A stretch of 64,000 nucleotides of DNA from Candidatus Kuenenia stuttgartensis (GTDB lineage: Bacteria; Planctomycetota; Planctomycetia; Isosphaerales; Isosphaeraceae), in assembly GCA_945865635.1 (NCBI GenBank), contig CAMBEP010000018.1:1-64000 (forward strand), read 5' to 3'. Both the position numbers and the translations under genes were made by a program. Below the pieces are notes generated by a model, which saw nothing but the letters and a program-made list of their open reading frames with translations, was not told the origin of the DNA and did no database searches. This document shows positions 15,355 through 25,700 of the stretch, piece by piece; the first letter of the stretch is position 1, and each line of letters starts with the position of its first letter.

Positions 15355-17148
15355 GTGAGCGACCCGGCAACAATGCGAACCGCCCCATCAGGCTCGGCCT
15401 CTTATCAGGTCGTAGCCAGGCGATATCGCCCACAAACACTTGACGATCTGGTGGGGCAGGAGCATGTTGTTGCTGCCTTGAGGAATGCGATTCGTCTCAA
15501 CAGGATCACACACGCGTATCTTTTTACAGGGACGCGTGGGGTCGGCAAAACGAGCATGGCAAGAATCTTTGCCAAATGCCTGAACTGTGAGATTGGACCG
15601 ACGGACAAGCCCTGCAACAAGTGCGACACCTGCCTGGCGATTTCTGTGGGGCAGGATGTAGACGTCATCGAGATCGATGGCGCGAGCAACACCGGAGTGG
15701 ATTCGGTACGCGAGCTCCGTGCGAATGTGGGTTTAAGGCCGAGCCGGTCGAGGTTCAAGATTTATTATATTGACGAAGTCCACATGCTTTCGACGGGGGC
15801 CTTCAACGCTCTGCTGAAGACCTTGGAGGAGCCTCCGGAACACGTGAAGTTTTTCTTTGCGACAACCGAATCGCACAAAATTCCGATCACCGTGCTTTCC
15901 CGCTGCCAGCGATTTGATTTTGCAGGGATTACACCTGAGAAGATTGTCGAAACACTCGACTCGATCTGTCACCAGGAAGCCGTAGAAGTTGAGAAGGACG
16001 CTCTCTGGACAGTGGCGCGTCGGGCGGGTGGGTCCATGCGCGACGCCCAGTCATTGCTGGAGCGATTGCTGACTCATAGCGAAGGCCGGCTTTCAGACGA
16101 TCAAGCTCGCGAAATCCTGGGTCTTGCCAGCGATGACCGAATGCTCGACTTGCTCGAATCGGCAGCGGCTCATGATCTTGCGAGCCTTTTGGAGCAAGTC
16201 GAATCGGCTATGGCCGTGGGCGTACAGCCGGGCGATCTGGTTTCGGGTGTGCTCGAACTTCTGCGCGATGCCATGGTTCAGTCTGCGGGATCCAAAGGGC
16301 CACTGATGGCCGTAGGTTCCCGTCAGAAACCACGACTCGAGGCCTTGGCGGAAAGCTGGGGCATGGACAGTATTCTGGCAGCGATGCAGATCATGGCGGA
16401 AACCAAAACACGCATGAAAGGCAATCCCCAGGGCCGACTTCTGGCCGAACTGGGTCTTGCCCGAGTCGCCAGACTTGATCGGCTCACAGACCTTTCCGAC
16501 ATCATTGCCCGAATCAAAACAGGTGGTGTTCCGGGGCCAGAGACCAAAGCAGCAATACCTGCCAGTCAAAGAGCAGGGGCCATCACCCGACAAAGCATCA
16601 CAGCAGCGCCTTCTGCGAGAGATTCGGTCGCAGCCGATTCAGGAGAGCATCGCCGCGAACCGCTTCGGCCTGCGGTGATCAAGCGGGTGGCAACATCGCT
16701 GGTGGAGGAACCGGAACCGGCCTTGGAAATTCCGGCTGCGGCCCCGAACCAAAATGGTTTCTTGGATCGGCCTGATTTTGAAAAGATTCAGATCCGGTGG
16801 GACGAATTCGTAGGTAAGATTGGGATGAGGCTCGGGACCGTGGTGGCGGGTTACCCTCCCAAGAGCTATAGCCCAACAGGTGAAATGGTCTGCGAAGTTC
16901 CACTGGCGTTTGATAAGATGGCGGAGCAATTTACACTTCCTGAAAACCTGAGCAAAATTGAATCGGCGTCCAGGTCGATTTGGGGCAAGCCTCTGAGCTT
17001 GCGGGTGGTGGTGACGGATAAGGCAGAGAGCGTCGCAAAAAACGAGTCCGATAAAGAGTCCCGCTGGTTTGCCGTCGAACAAGAGCCAATGATCCGCACT
17101 TTGGTCGACATGTTTCAAGCCCGCCGCTTCTGGATCGATCAAGATTAA
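15355..17148 (+). CDS. dnaX: DNA polymerase III subunits gamma/tau
   Basis: Clamp-loader ATPase that organises the replicative polymerase. VARRYRPQTLDDLVGQEHV is the family N-terminus; Walker A GTRGVGKT is at residues 59-66, the zinc module uses Cys78, Cys87, Cys90 and Cys93, Walker B is in YYIDEVHML (about 137-145), and sensor-1 region FFFATTESHKIP follows. After the AAA+ and lid domains (to about 370) there is a low-complexity linker and a C-terminal domain typical of tau, 597 residues in all. The start is GTG 15355; ATG 15373 is possible. No obvious slippery A-run for a frameshifted gamma form was noticed. The recR and ybaB genes that often follow dnaX are missing here. Confidence 0.96.
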   Translation: MSDPATMRTAPSGSASYQVVARRYRPQTLDDLVGQEHVVAALRNAIRLNRITHAYLFTGTRGVGKTSMARIFAKCLNCEIGPTDKPCNKCDTCLAISVGQDVDVIEIDGASNTGVDSVRELRANVGLRPSRSRFKIYYIDEVHMLSTGAFNALLKTLEEPPEHVKFFFATTESHKIPITVLSRCQRFDFAGITPEKIVETLDSICHQEAVEVEKDALWTVARRAGGSMRDAQSLLERLLTHSEGRLSDDQAREILGLASDDRMLDLLESAAAHDLASLLEQVESAMAVGVQPGDLVSGVLELLRDAMVQSAGSKGPLMAVGSRQKPRLEALAESWGMDSILAAMQIMAETKTRMKGNPQGRLLAELGLARVARLDRLTDLSDIIARIKTGGVPGPETKAAIPASQRAGAITRQSITAAPSARDSVAADSGEHRREPLRPAVIKRVATSLVEEPEPALEIPAAAPNQNGFLDRPDFEKIQIRWDEFVGKIGMRLGTVVAGYPPKSYSPTGEMVCEVPLAFDKMAEQFTLPENLSKIESASRSIWGKPLSLRVVVTDKAESVAKNESDKESRWFAVEQEPMIRTLVDMFQARRFWIDQD

Positions 17149-17733
17149 GCCCTGTTCATTTTGAAAGCCTGAGTTTTCTTGTTTTGTGCATGCCCAGGTG
17201 CGCTAATCTGGCGATTCTTGGACTAAAATATAAATCATGCATAAGATCATCTTAAGTATGGGTCTATGTGTCTTTGTAATAAAACACCGCGCCGGGTTGA
17301 GGGCACCTGGCCAACATAAATTCCGGTTTTCCAGGTGAATGCAGTTTCGTTTACCGGTTCAAAACCAGTTGCGTTTTCGTCGCCCAAGTCTTTCTCAGAT
17401 CTTCAAAGCCTACGGTATTCGAAAGTCAAAGTATCTGACAAGCAAAATCGGAAAGGCGTTAAAACCATTTGACTGGGTGGGTTTGAGATGAATCTGGCGA
17501 TTGGTTTTTTGGTGATCCGAGAGATCGCATCCAGGATTCACGATGATTTTTTCGTAATTTCGAAAATAGTTGTAACATTTATCAATCAAGTTTCGTAATA
17601 TATCTAGTTCCTCTTCTCAACTCAATCCGTCTTCGAATGCTGATATGACTATGCATCGTTTGGGGATTGATTTCCGTTTGATGAGTGGGTCTTGTCTTGC
17701 TCTCGTCTAGATTCCTCCAATGGAGAATAGGTT
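17149..17733. other. Intergenic region between dnaX and the DUF1559 gene
   Basis: About 585 bp without a credible gene on either strand. It has an inverted repeat CACCTGG (17304-17310) / CCAGGTG (17331-17337) and a small AT hairpin TTTTCG (17549-17554) / CGAAAA (17561-17566). The AT-rich stretch 17570-17610 is a plausible promoter for the downstream gene. No known RNA family was recognised. Confidence 0.5.
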
Positions 17734-18786
17734 ATGATCTCGAATGATAAAAAAAATCGCTCAGGCTTTACCCTGATCGAACTGCTGGTAGTGATCGCCA
17801 TTATTGCTGTCTTGATTTCCTTGCTCTTGCCGGCTGTTCAGTCAGCTCGTGAAGCCGCACGCCGTGCCCAGTGCATCAATAATTTGAAGCAACTCGGCCT
17901 GGCCGCCCACAATTATGAAAGTGCCAACGGCTCATTCCCCATGGGCGATGCTCCTGGTCGCGACATTGGTGGTGGCCTGATGCGTCAGAACTGGGGCCAG
18001 ATGGTCGCCTTGTCTCAATTTCTTGAACAGGGCAACGTCTTCAATATGATCAATCAGAGCATTGGAATCTATTATGCCCAAAACTCGACTGCGTCCGGGA
18101 TTGGGGTTGCCTCTTTTTGGTGCCCTTCGGATCCGGATATTCAAACAAGATACCCGGGTGCCACTGGCGACGGCTGGGACGATTCCCCGATTCCGATGCG
18201 ATATAGTTCCTATGCTGGCAATGGTGGTCCACACCCTGTGCGGACATGGGATCTGCCCGCTGGCAGTTCACCTTCCACGTGGAACAAAGGGATGTTCTAC
18301 CATGTTGGTGGCAGGGACACAGGTGTGGTTCAGGCTCCCGTGAGGTTTCAACAGATCACGGACGGCACATCCAACACATTCCTTTTCTTGGAAAGCAGTT
18401 ACACAAAATCTGCGGTCAACGACAAGAAATTTGGTGGTGACGGCTATGGTCCGAAGTGGTGGACAGCCGGCGGCAATGGCGATACACTTGTTGCGACTGG
18501 CTTTTCTCCAAACTATTTCAAGAACAGTTGGAGCAGTGCCTCGAGTTATGCCCGTGGTGGCGATGTCGACTCGACTGCAAATTCTTACCACCCGGGCGGT
18601 ATTTGTTCGGGCTTTGCGGACGGCTCAGTCCGGTTCATCAAAGACACGATCAACAGTTGGCCAGCCCCACCAGCCTCTATGGTTAAGACTGGCACCTCTG
18701 GCTACACTCTGAAGTTGCCATATGGCATCTACCAAGCTCTTTCCACAATCGCTGGTGCCGAAGTGATCTCGGCCTCAGATTATTGA
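17734..18786 (+). CDS. DUF1559 domain protein with prepilin-type N-terminus
   Basis: A 350-residue planctomycete pseudopilin-like protein. The leader MISNDKKNRSG ends in Gly before FTLIELLVVIAIIAVLISLL, a standard prepilin peptidase site plus hydrophobic helix; LLPAVQSAREAARRAQC then identifies DUF1559. The C-terminal block HPGGICSGFADGSVRFIKDTI and the ending AGAEVISASDY are as expected. Unlike the copy at 3890-4849, the Gly at the processing site is present. Purine-rich GGAGAATAGG lies just before the ATG. It is followed by a strong terminator, so it is probably transcribed alone. It contains a parS-like site at 18272-18285. Confidence 0.92.
   Translation: MISNDKKNRSGFTLIELLVVIAIIAVLISLLLPAVQSAREAARRAQCINNLKQLGLAAHNYESANGSFPMGDAPGRDIGGGLMRQNWGQMVALSQFLEQGNVFNMINQSIGIYYAQNSTASGIGVASFWCPSDPDIQTRYPGATGDGWDDSPIPMRYSSYAGNGGPHPVRTWDLPAGSSPSTWNKGMFYHVGGRDTGVVQAPVRFQQITDGTSNTFLFLESSYTKSAVNDKKFGGDGYGPKWWTAGGNGDTLVATGFSPNYFKNSWSSASSYARGGDVDSTANSYHPGGICSGFADGSVRFIKDTINSWPAPPASMVKTGTSGYTLKLPYGIYQALSTIAGAEVISASDY
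18272..18285 (+). promoter_or_regulatory. parS-like site 7 (CTTCCACGTGGAAC)
   Basis: One mismatch to the degenerate parS core; the central 12 bases TTCCACGTGGAA are a perfect palindrome. It lies inside the DUF1559 coding sequence and is the last site of the cluster. Confidence 0.4.
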
Positions 18787-18839
18787 AAATTTAGCCATGC
18801 GAGCTGGTGTATCGCTCAACAGCTTGTGATTTGTAGTCA

Positions 18840-18880
18840 AAAACACGCCAGGATCAAAGCCTGGCGTGTTTTCTTTTGAT
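18840..18880 (+). terminator. Rho-independent terminator after the DUF1559 gene
   Basis: A perfect 13-bp stem, AAAACACGCCAGG (18840-18852) with CCTGGCGTGTTTT (18860-18872), 7-nt loop, followed by a T-rich tail. Confidence 0.92.
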
Positions 18881-18944
18881 TTGATTTTGTTCATAATGCT
18901 GTTTGAGCCTTTCAAAAAACATCGCAGGTATTGCATCAGAAAAC

Positions 18945-21900
18945 ATGTCTAATCTTGATCGACCAAAACTTAGTCTGATTCAAGGAGCTGCTCTACTGGC
19001 CATTTTCTTGGCTATGGGATTCGGTTTTCTTTGGAATTCTGATTCCCAAGCCCTGGCTTTGATTCAAAGAAATCTAAAAAAGGCCGATGCCCTTGTTCAA
19101 AGTCAAAATCTGCCTGAAGCCCAATCGACTTTTAAAGAAATGCTTGCTAATGTTCCGACGGTTTATTTTGCTTATCAAAGTCGCCTCGAACTTCTTGATC
19201 AGGCTCGAATTCATCTGGCCCAGCTTCAGATTCGGCAAAATCAATTGACGGCAGCCAGAAAAAGTCTCGAGCAGGTCGTGTCGAAGACGCATCAATCTCA
19301 GGCTGAAAAAATACGCAATGAGCTCGATGATGGAGTCAAATTGAAAGAGGCCGACCAATTGGTCGCGATGGGCCGCTGGTATGAAGCAGAGAAACTTTAC
19401 GATCGCCACTTGAATCTGACCAAGCAATCTTTGCAGCATCGGATACTGTTTCATACGGTGCTGATACGTCAGGGCCGAACATTGAAGGCTCGCCAGACTT
19501 ATGCTGATGGAGTTTATGCGCTGGATCATCCAGAAGATGGCCTTGCCTCGCTTTGGGTCATGGATGTCGAAGAGCCTGTGATCGGTGATTGGACGGCTTC
19601 CATTGAACAAGCGGCCCGCCTGACGCCTGATGACCCTCGGGTCAGATTGGCCCAGACGTTTCTTGATCGATCGGCTGGCCGATTTCAGGACGCTCGAAAC
19701 CTTATCGATCGATTGATTGCCCAGAGACCTGACGACCGGGCTGTGCTTCAAGAGAGGCTTCAATTGGCGATGGCTGAAGGAGATTTCTCAAAGGCACTTG
19801 AGATCTCGGAGCAATTGAAATTTACAAAAGTCGAAGCGAATCGAATGGCTGCCTGGCTGTTTCAGAAGGCAGATTTGATCTCGAACGAAGCGGAATGCTT
19901 AAAAATTGTAGTTCAGATCAATCCATCGGATCGCCCGGCCCTTTCGAGACTTTCAGAAATTACGGCGAGCCAGAAACTTGCAAAACAGGCTGCAGAATAT
20001 CAGGCTCTAAAACGGGAAGCAGAATTGAGGCGGATGGAATATTCCAGGCTATGCCGCAAATCGTCTCCACTGACGCCCGAAATTGCAGTCAAACTGGCGG
20101 ATACGGCCGCAAGGCTGGGGTTCGTGATGGATTCGTGGGCCTGGAAGACGCTGGCCGCAGGCAAGGCTTTGGCCTATTCGGAACAGCCTCAGGAAGAATT
20201 CAAATTGCTGATGGATTGGGTGGAACTCGAATCGCTCAAACCATCAGTGGATAAATCTGCGATTGCATTGCAGCCGAACCTTGTTGATCGCAATCCGATT
20301 GAATTTGAGGATATTGCCCAATGGTCTGGCCTTGCTGCATTTGTTCATCAAAATGGGGGTTTGGCCACAAAGCTGATTCCGCCACTTAGTACAGGTGGAG
20401 GGGTGGGGCTGATTGATTATGACAACGATGGATTCATGGATGTTTATGCCGTTCAATCCGGTTCATTTCCGCCTGATCCGGCCAAGCCGCACAATGGGGA
20501 TAGATTATTCAGGAATTTGGGAGATGGCCGTTTCCTGGATATGACGGCCCAGGCAGGCCTGGACAAGTTTCCGCGTGGATTTGGGCACGGAGTCGCAATT
20601 GGCGATATTGACAATGATGGATTCAGCGATATTTTCGTAACCCGCTGGCGATCCTATGCCCTTTATCGCAATAAGGGAAATGGAACTTTTGAGGATGTAA
20701 CCAAACGTTATGGATTGAGTGGCGACCGGGACTGGCCAACTTCCGCCGCATTTGCGGATCTTGACAATGATGGAGATCTGGATCTTTACGTGTGCCATTA
20801 CATGGAATGGATTGAGGGAAAATCGTATCCATGTATTGATCCATTGAAACCGAATACTTACGATTGCAGGCCGATTGATTTTCCGGCATTAACAGACCAC
20901 CTGTTCCGCAATGACGGGAGCGTTTTTACAGATATAAGCAAGGAATCCGGTGTAGAGGGAGCGGATTTGGCGGGTCAGGGACGCGGCCTGGGCGTAGTGT
21001 CGGCCGATGTGAACCAGGATGGACTGATGGACCTTTTTGTGGCAAATGACACGACGGCCAACTTTCTTTTCTTGAACCGGGGGAAGATGATTTTTGAAGA
21101 ATCGGCCTTTGCGTCCGGAGTCGCTGCCAATGCTCAGGGCGGCTATCAGGCAGGCATGGGCACAGCCGCTGCGGACATGGACGGCGATGGATTGATTGAC
21201 CTTGCGGTGACCAATTTTTATAACGAATCGACCTCGATTTTTCTGAATCTTGGGAACGGTCTATTTGCAGATCGCACGGCCGCCTTTGGAGTTGCTGCGG
21301 CTTCGCGATTTTATCTTGGGTTTGGGATCGCCCTGACGGATTTTGACAACGATTCCCGGACAGACCTTTTGACGGTCAATGGGCATGTTACGGATGGTCG
21401 TCCAGCCATACCTTGGCGCATGCCAATGCAGCTTATGAAAGGCCAGCTATTATCGAATCCCGAAAAAGGACGGGCGAAAATGCAATCCGATTTCCTGGTA
21501 AGATCCAATCGGCTGGTGGATGTGTCCGCACAAGCGGGCTCGGTATTTCAGGGTGAATTGATGGGTAGGGGACTTGCGGTCGGCGATCTGGATAACGATG
21601 GCCGGATCGATGCTGTGATTCAGTCGCAGAACGACCCGCTTTTACATTTAAGGAATACGACGAAATCGAAGTTGCACTGGGTGACCTTGAAATTGATGGG
21701 TGTGAAATCGAATCGGGACGGAGTGGGATCGAAACTGACGGTACATTTTGGAGAGCATCGGAAAACGGTATGGCGAGTTGGTGGAGGATCGTTTCAATCT
21801 GCGAGTGATGGGCACCTTCATGTTGGTCTTGGCGGAGAATCTGAGATCAAAATGATTGAGGTTCAATGGCCATCAGGAATGGTTGACCAGCATAAAAATA

Positions 21901-21950
21901 TCAAAGCGGATCGACGGATTGAAATCAAGGAAGGGGGTGGGATGAAATGA
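18945..21950 (+). CDS. TPR, FG-GAP/VCBS repeat and ASPIC/UnbV domain protein (CRTAC1-like)
   Basis: About 1001 residues from ATG 18945 (the frame extends to a TTG at 18903). A membrane anchor near residues 17-37 (GAALLAIFLAMGFGFLW) is followed by a helical region with TPR-like repeats (about 40-330). From about 485 to 885 there are seven FG-GAP/VCBS calcium-binding motifs, for example DYDNDGFMD, DIDNDGFSD, DLDNDGDLD and DMDGDGLID, predicting a beta-propeller. The C-terminus is an ASPIC/UnbV domain (GVGSKLTVHFG, WPSG). It is anchored with most of the protein outside the cytoplasm. Its role is unknown; such proteins are abundant in planctomycetes. It is the first gene of a run with a sigma factor, kinase and secreted protein. 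Confidence 0.88.
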   Translation: MSNLDRPKLSLIQGAALLAIFLAMGFGFLWNSDSQALALIQRNLKKADALVQSQNLPEAQSTFKEMLANVPTVYFAYQSRLELLDQARIHLAQLQIRQNQLTAARKSLEQVVSKTHQSQAEKIRNELDDGVKLKEADQLVAMGRWYEAEKLYDRHLNLTKQSLQHRILFHTVLIRQGRTLKARQTYADGVYALDHPEDGLASLWVMDVEEPVIGDWTASIEQAARLTPDDPRVRLAQTFLDRSAGRFQDARNLIDRLIAQRPDDRAVLQERLQLAMAEGDFSKALEISEQLKFTKVEANRMAAWLFQKADLISNEAECLKIVVQINPSDRPALSRLSEITASQKLAKQAAEYQALKREAELRRMEYSRLCRKSSPLTPEIAVKLADTAARLGFVMDSWAWKTLAAGKALAYSEQPQEEFKLLMDWVELESLKPSVDKSAIALQPNLVDRNPIEFEDIAQWSGLAAFVHQNGGLATKLIPPLSTGGGVGLIDYDNDGFMDVYAVQSGSFPPDPAKPHNGDRLFRNLGDGRFLDMTAQAGLDKFPRGFGHGVAIGDIDNDGFSDIFVTRWRSYALYRNKGNGTFEDVTKRYGLSGDRDWPTSAAFADLDNDGDLDLYVCHYMEWIEGKSYPCIDPLKPNTYDCRPIDFPALTDHLFRNDGSVFTDISKESGVEGADLAGQGRGLGVVSADVNQDGLMDLFVANDTTANFLFLNRGKMIFEESAFASGVAANAQGGYQAGMGTAAADMDGDGLIDLAVTNFYNESTSIFLNLGNGLFADRTAAFGVAAASRFYLGFGIALTDFDNDSRTDLLTVNGHVTDGRPAIPWRMPMQLMKGQLLSNPEKGRAKMQSDFLVRSNRLVDVSAQAGSVFQGELMGRGLAVGDLDNDGRIDAVIQSQNDPLLHLRNTTKSKLHWVTLKLMGVKSNRDGVGSKLTVHFGEHRKTVWRVGGGSFQSASDGHLHVGLGGESEIKMIEVQWPSGMVDQHKNIKADRRIEIKEGGGMK

Positions 21951-22075
21951 GCTATGTAAATTGCAAGAAATTTTGACAAATTTGGATTTCTTTGTTGCTT
22001 TTTGAGGAAGATCTGAGTACAAGTGGGGTTACGGAAAGAGCAAAAGGAAGTCTCGACGGGAAGGATCCGGGCCGT

Positions 22076-22774
22076 ATGTCAGCATTGAAATCGACAGCGA
22101 TCGTAAGTCAAAGTGGGTCGAGTGACGATTGCGGAGCCGATTGTCTGGCCGAATTGTTAGGTCGATTGAGATCGGGCGACCAATCGGCGGCGACAGAGAT
22201 TCTGGAACGTTATGAGGCTCAGGTGAGGCTTGTGGTGAGGCGTTGTCTGCCGCGCGTTTTGAGGTCGCGTTTTGATTCTCAGGACATCATGCAAAGCGTT
22301 TGGCGAAGTTTTTTTCAGAGAATCAGCGGCGAACCTGTCGAGGATCAGCACGGGATTGCGGAGTCTGGAGTGGATGCGACTCTGGAGTTCAAGGAATCGT
22401 CGCAGCTTTTTGCATTTTTAAGTCGAATGGCGCGTAATAAGGTGATTGATCAGTATCGCCGTGAGACAACCCAGAAGACCGACATTCATCGCCTGCGAAC
22501 AATTCACGGTGATTCTCGTGCCGACCTGGATCTGGCCGACGAAGCTGAGACGGCATCGGAATTGCTTGAGGCGGCTGATGAGCTTTCGCACTGGCGTAGT
22601 CTGGTGCCAGAGGGCCGTCAGGTTTTGATTGACTTAAAAGCTGAGGGGCACACAAGTAAAGAAATTGGCGACAAGCTTGGGATTTCTGAGCGAACGGTTC
22701 AAAGAGTATTAGAGGATCTGCGAGTTCGTCTGGAAAGGCGCCGGAACGATCATGACACATTCAAATTCGTCTGA
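22076..22774 (+). CDS. RNA polymerase ECF-type sigma factor
   Basis: About 232 residues from ATG 22076 (the frame extends back to a TTG). Region 2 shows EILERYEAQVRLVVRRCL, then FDSQDIMQSVWRSFF, and a core-binding/-10-recognition stretch FLSRMARNKVIDQYRR; region 4 is LKAEGHTSKEIGDKLGISERTVQRVLEDLRVRLERR, a helix-turn-helix for the -35 element. Regions 1 and 3 are missing, as in ECF factors. The last 23 bp overlap the kinase gene start, so the two are translationally coupled. Planctomycetes have many ECF sigma factors paired with Ser/Thr kinases; phosphorylation may take the place of an anti-sigma factor, but no anti-sigma gene or direct evidence is visible here. Confidence 0.92.
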   Translation: MSALKSTAIVSQSGSSDDCGADCLAELLGRLRSGDQSAATEILERYEAQVRLVVRRCLPRVLRSRFDSQDIMQSVWRSFFQRISGEPVEDQHGIAESGVDATLEFKESSQLFAFLSRMARNKVIDQYRRETTQKTDIHRLRTIHGDSRADLDLADEAETASELLEAADELSHWRSLVPEGRQVLIDLKAEGHTSKEIGDKLGISERTVQRVLEDLRVRLERRRNDHDTFKFV

Positions 22775-25700
22775 TCAAGCTACGATTTGGAACCGGGCGG
22801 AAGACGATTCCAATCGGCGTCGGGCACGAGTTTTTGAGCGGGAATGGCATGAATCCAAGGGCTCTTATGGAGTTCGCAGGCCGAGAATTGAAGATTATCT
22901 GCCTAAGGACGTGTCGGAAAGACTGCCGGCCCTGCTGGCACTTGCAAGAGTGGATATGGCGTGCCGGATTGATGTGGGAGAGCCGGCTCAGGTGGAAGAC
23001 TACTGCCAGGTGCTTTCCGGTTGTTCAGAAAGTCCATTTTTTATAGCGGGCCTTGCTTTTGAGGAGTACATGCTGAGGATGGAGGCCGGTGGGAAACCTC
23101 GGCTGGCGGAATATGCGAAGCGGTTTCCGCTGGCTTACGAGTCTTTGCGTGAGCTTGTTTTGATTCAGGAAGCGGTTGCAGGCGAAGCGCTTGAGGACGA
23201 GGCCAAGCGCATGGACGGCTTCCCGGAAGTGGGCCAGAATCTGGAAGGATTTGAGTTGGTCGGGGAGCTTGGAGTGGGCAGTTATGCAAAGGTTTATCTT
23301 GCGCACGATGCGCTGCTGGCGGGGCGCAAGGTGGCTTTGAAAGTGACCCGCGGCCAGCATGACGAGTGGCTGACTTTGGCGAGACTTCAGCATACACACA
23401 TTGTGCCGATTTACTCGCACAAGAAGACGCAAACGGGTGGCCATCATTTCGACCTGGTTTGCATGCCTTATTTTGGTCGAGTCACTTTGAATACAGTGAT
23501 TGAGCATGCGGACTGGGATCGGTGCCTGAGCGGTCGCGACATGATGAATCTGATTGATTCGCTTCAGCCTGAGGTGATGGTGGACGAGGCCAGAGAGTCA
23601 TCGGCACGGCGTTCGCTGTCGGAATTATCATTTGCACAAGCTGTGGCCTGGTGGGGAGCATCACTTGCCGACGCACTGAGGCACGCCCATGAGCGTCGGG
23701 TTTTGCATAGGGACATCAAACCGACGAATATTTTGGTAACGCCTGAATGCGAGCCGATGTTGCTTGATTTTAATCTGGCAATGCAATCGCCAGTTGCCAA
23801 TTTGCCAGATAAATCGAGCCATAATTCACCAGTGTCGAACGAGGAAGGGATTGGCGGAACACTGGCTTATATGGCTCCGGAACATCTCGAAGCCATGATG
23901 ACTGGCCGATCCCGGCTGGTGGATCAGCGTGCGGACATTTATTCTCTTGGTGCAGTGCTTTACGAAGCACTTACGCGTTCCAGGATGGCAAATAAGTCGT
24001 ATGTACCGGCGGATAGTCGGGAGGAATTGCTCAGGCAGAATCTTGAACTCAGGAAGCTGCCAGCCAAGTCCGTGCGGGATGTAGCGCCTGATGTGCCGAT
24101 TGTGCTTGATCGGGTGATTCGCAAGTGTCTTGACCCGGACCCGTCCAGGCGATATTCGACAGCAGCCCAACTGAGCGAAGATTTAAGGGCGATCGCAGCG
24201 GACCTGCCTATCCGCCACGCGCAGGAGCCGATTACAAGCCGTCTCGGGCGAAGTTTGCGGCGCAATCGAATGGTATTGATTTCGGCAATCTCTGTTTCCG
24301 CCATATTGCTGATAGGGCCTGGCTATAGCATGTATCAGTCCAATCAGCAGGAGCGATTAAACCGGTTGACCCGTGAATCGTTTGAAGATTTAAAAACAGC
24401 GAATCTTTCAAAGATTCGCGAAGATTATACAGGTGCGCTGAACAGTCAAAGGCGTGTTTTAGGCCGTCTTGCGGATGAAAACCAGTTATCTGCAATCTAT
24501 GACCTTGCAGAACGCGATTTAGCTCAGACGAAACGGATGGAACAAGCCCGCCGGTCAGCGGATCAATACATCAGTGAAATTGGATGGCTCCGGTACCGTA
24601 TCCTACATGCGACTCGATTTGGTGGTGAATTGGACATTGACGATTTGGAGAGTGATCTTGAACGGATTGTTTTTCCAATTCTGAAACAATTCAGCTTGCC
24701 AGTGCAGGAAACGAATTCCGAACCTGTGGAAAAATGGGTTGATGATTTACATGAGTTACAACAAATCAAGTTGAAGGATTGGACAGAACTGGTTTTGTTT
24801 GAAGCGGTTTGTGCCATGAATAACCCGAGTCGGGATAACGCGTTGCGATTTGGATTGAGTGTTTGTCTGGAGGTGACGAACCTGCGTGAATCGAGTTTGC
24901 CCTGGACGGTTTTAAGGGAACGGCTGTCGGCGTCATTGGAGCGGGTGCATCCACCGTCAACAAACTGGACTGAGCCACGTCATGAAGTTTCAGCCGTAGC
25001 CTGTTTTCAATATTCCAGATTATCGCAGCTTGATGGACGACATGATAAAGCGTCGCAATGGCTTCGCAGGGCGATTGCAATCGATCCGTCAGACCCTTGG
25101 GGATATCATGAATTGGCATTGCTGATGCAATATCAAGGCCAGTTCATTTTGAGCCTGGACCGATTTGACATTGCGACAGCTCTGGACAGAAAAAGCCCTT
25201 GGGCGAGGCTTGATCGAGCACGGCTGGAACGGATTCAAGGCCAATATGTTCAGGCTGAGGAGGATTTAAAAACACTGGAAGAACAGTTCCGGGCAGATTC
25301 GATTGGGGAGCAGGTGAAGCCACTCCTGACACTTGAAACAGGCTTGGTCGAGCAGGGGATGGGGCGATTTGAGCAATCTGAAAAGTTGTTGATCAACTTG
25401 TTGAAAGAGACAAAAACGAATCACTCGCTGCGACTTTTGGCCGCGCAGGCCTGGAGCGAACAATTGGTGTCAGAGGGGCGCTGGCCAGAGCTGCAGGTGC
25501 TTTTGGATGAATTTGACCCGAACCATAATTCGGAATCCACCTGGTCATTGATTCGAGCCCGCCTGCTGATTGGGCAGAATCGATCTGATGTTGGGATTCA
25601 GGCATTAAATCACTTTCTGAAGTCGAATCCAGATGTATTGACAGCCAGGTCCATGAGAGCTCAGGCTTTTTTGAAAACAGGTCAATCTTGGGAAGCTTTG

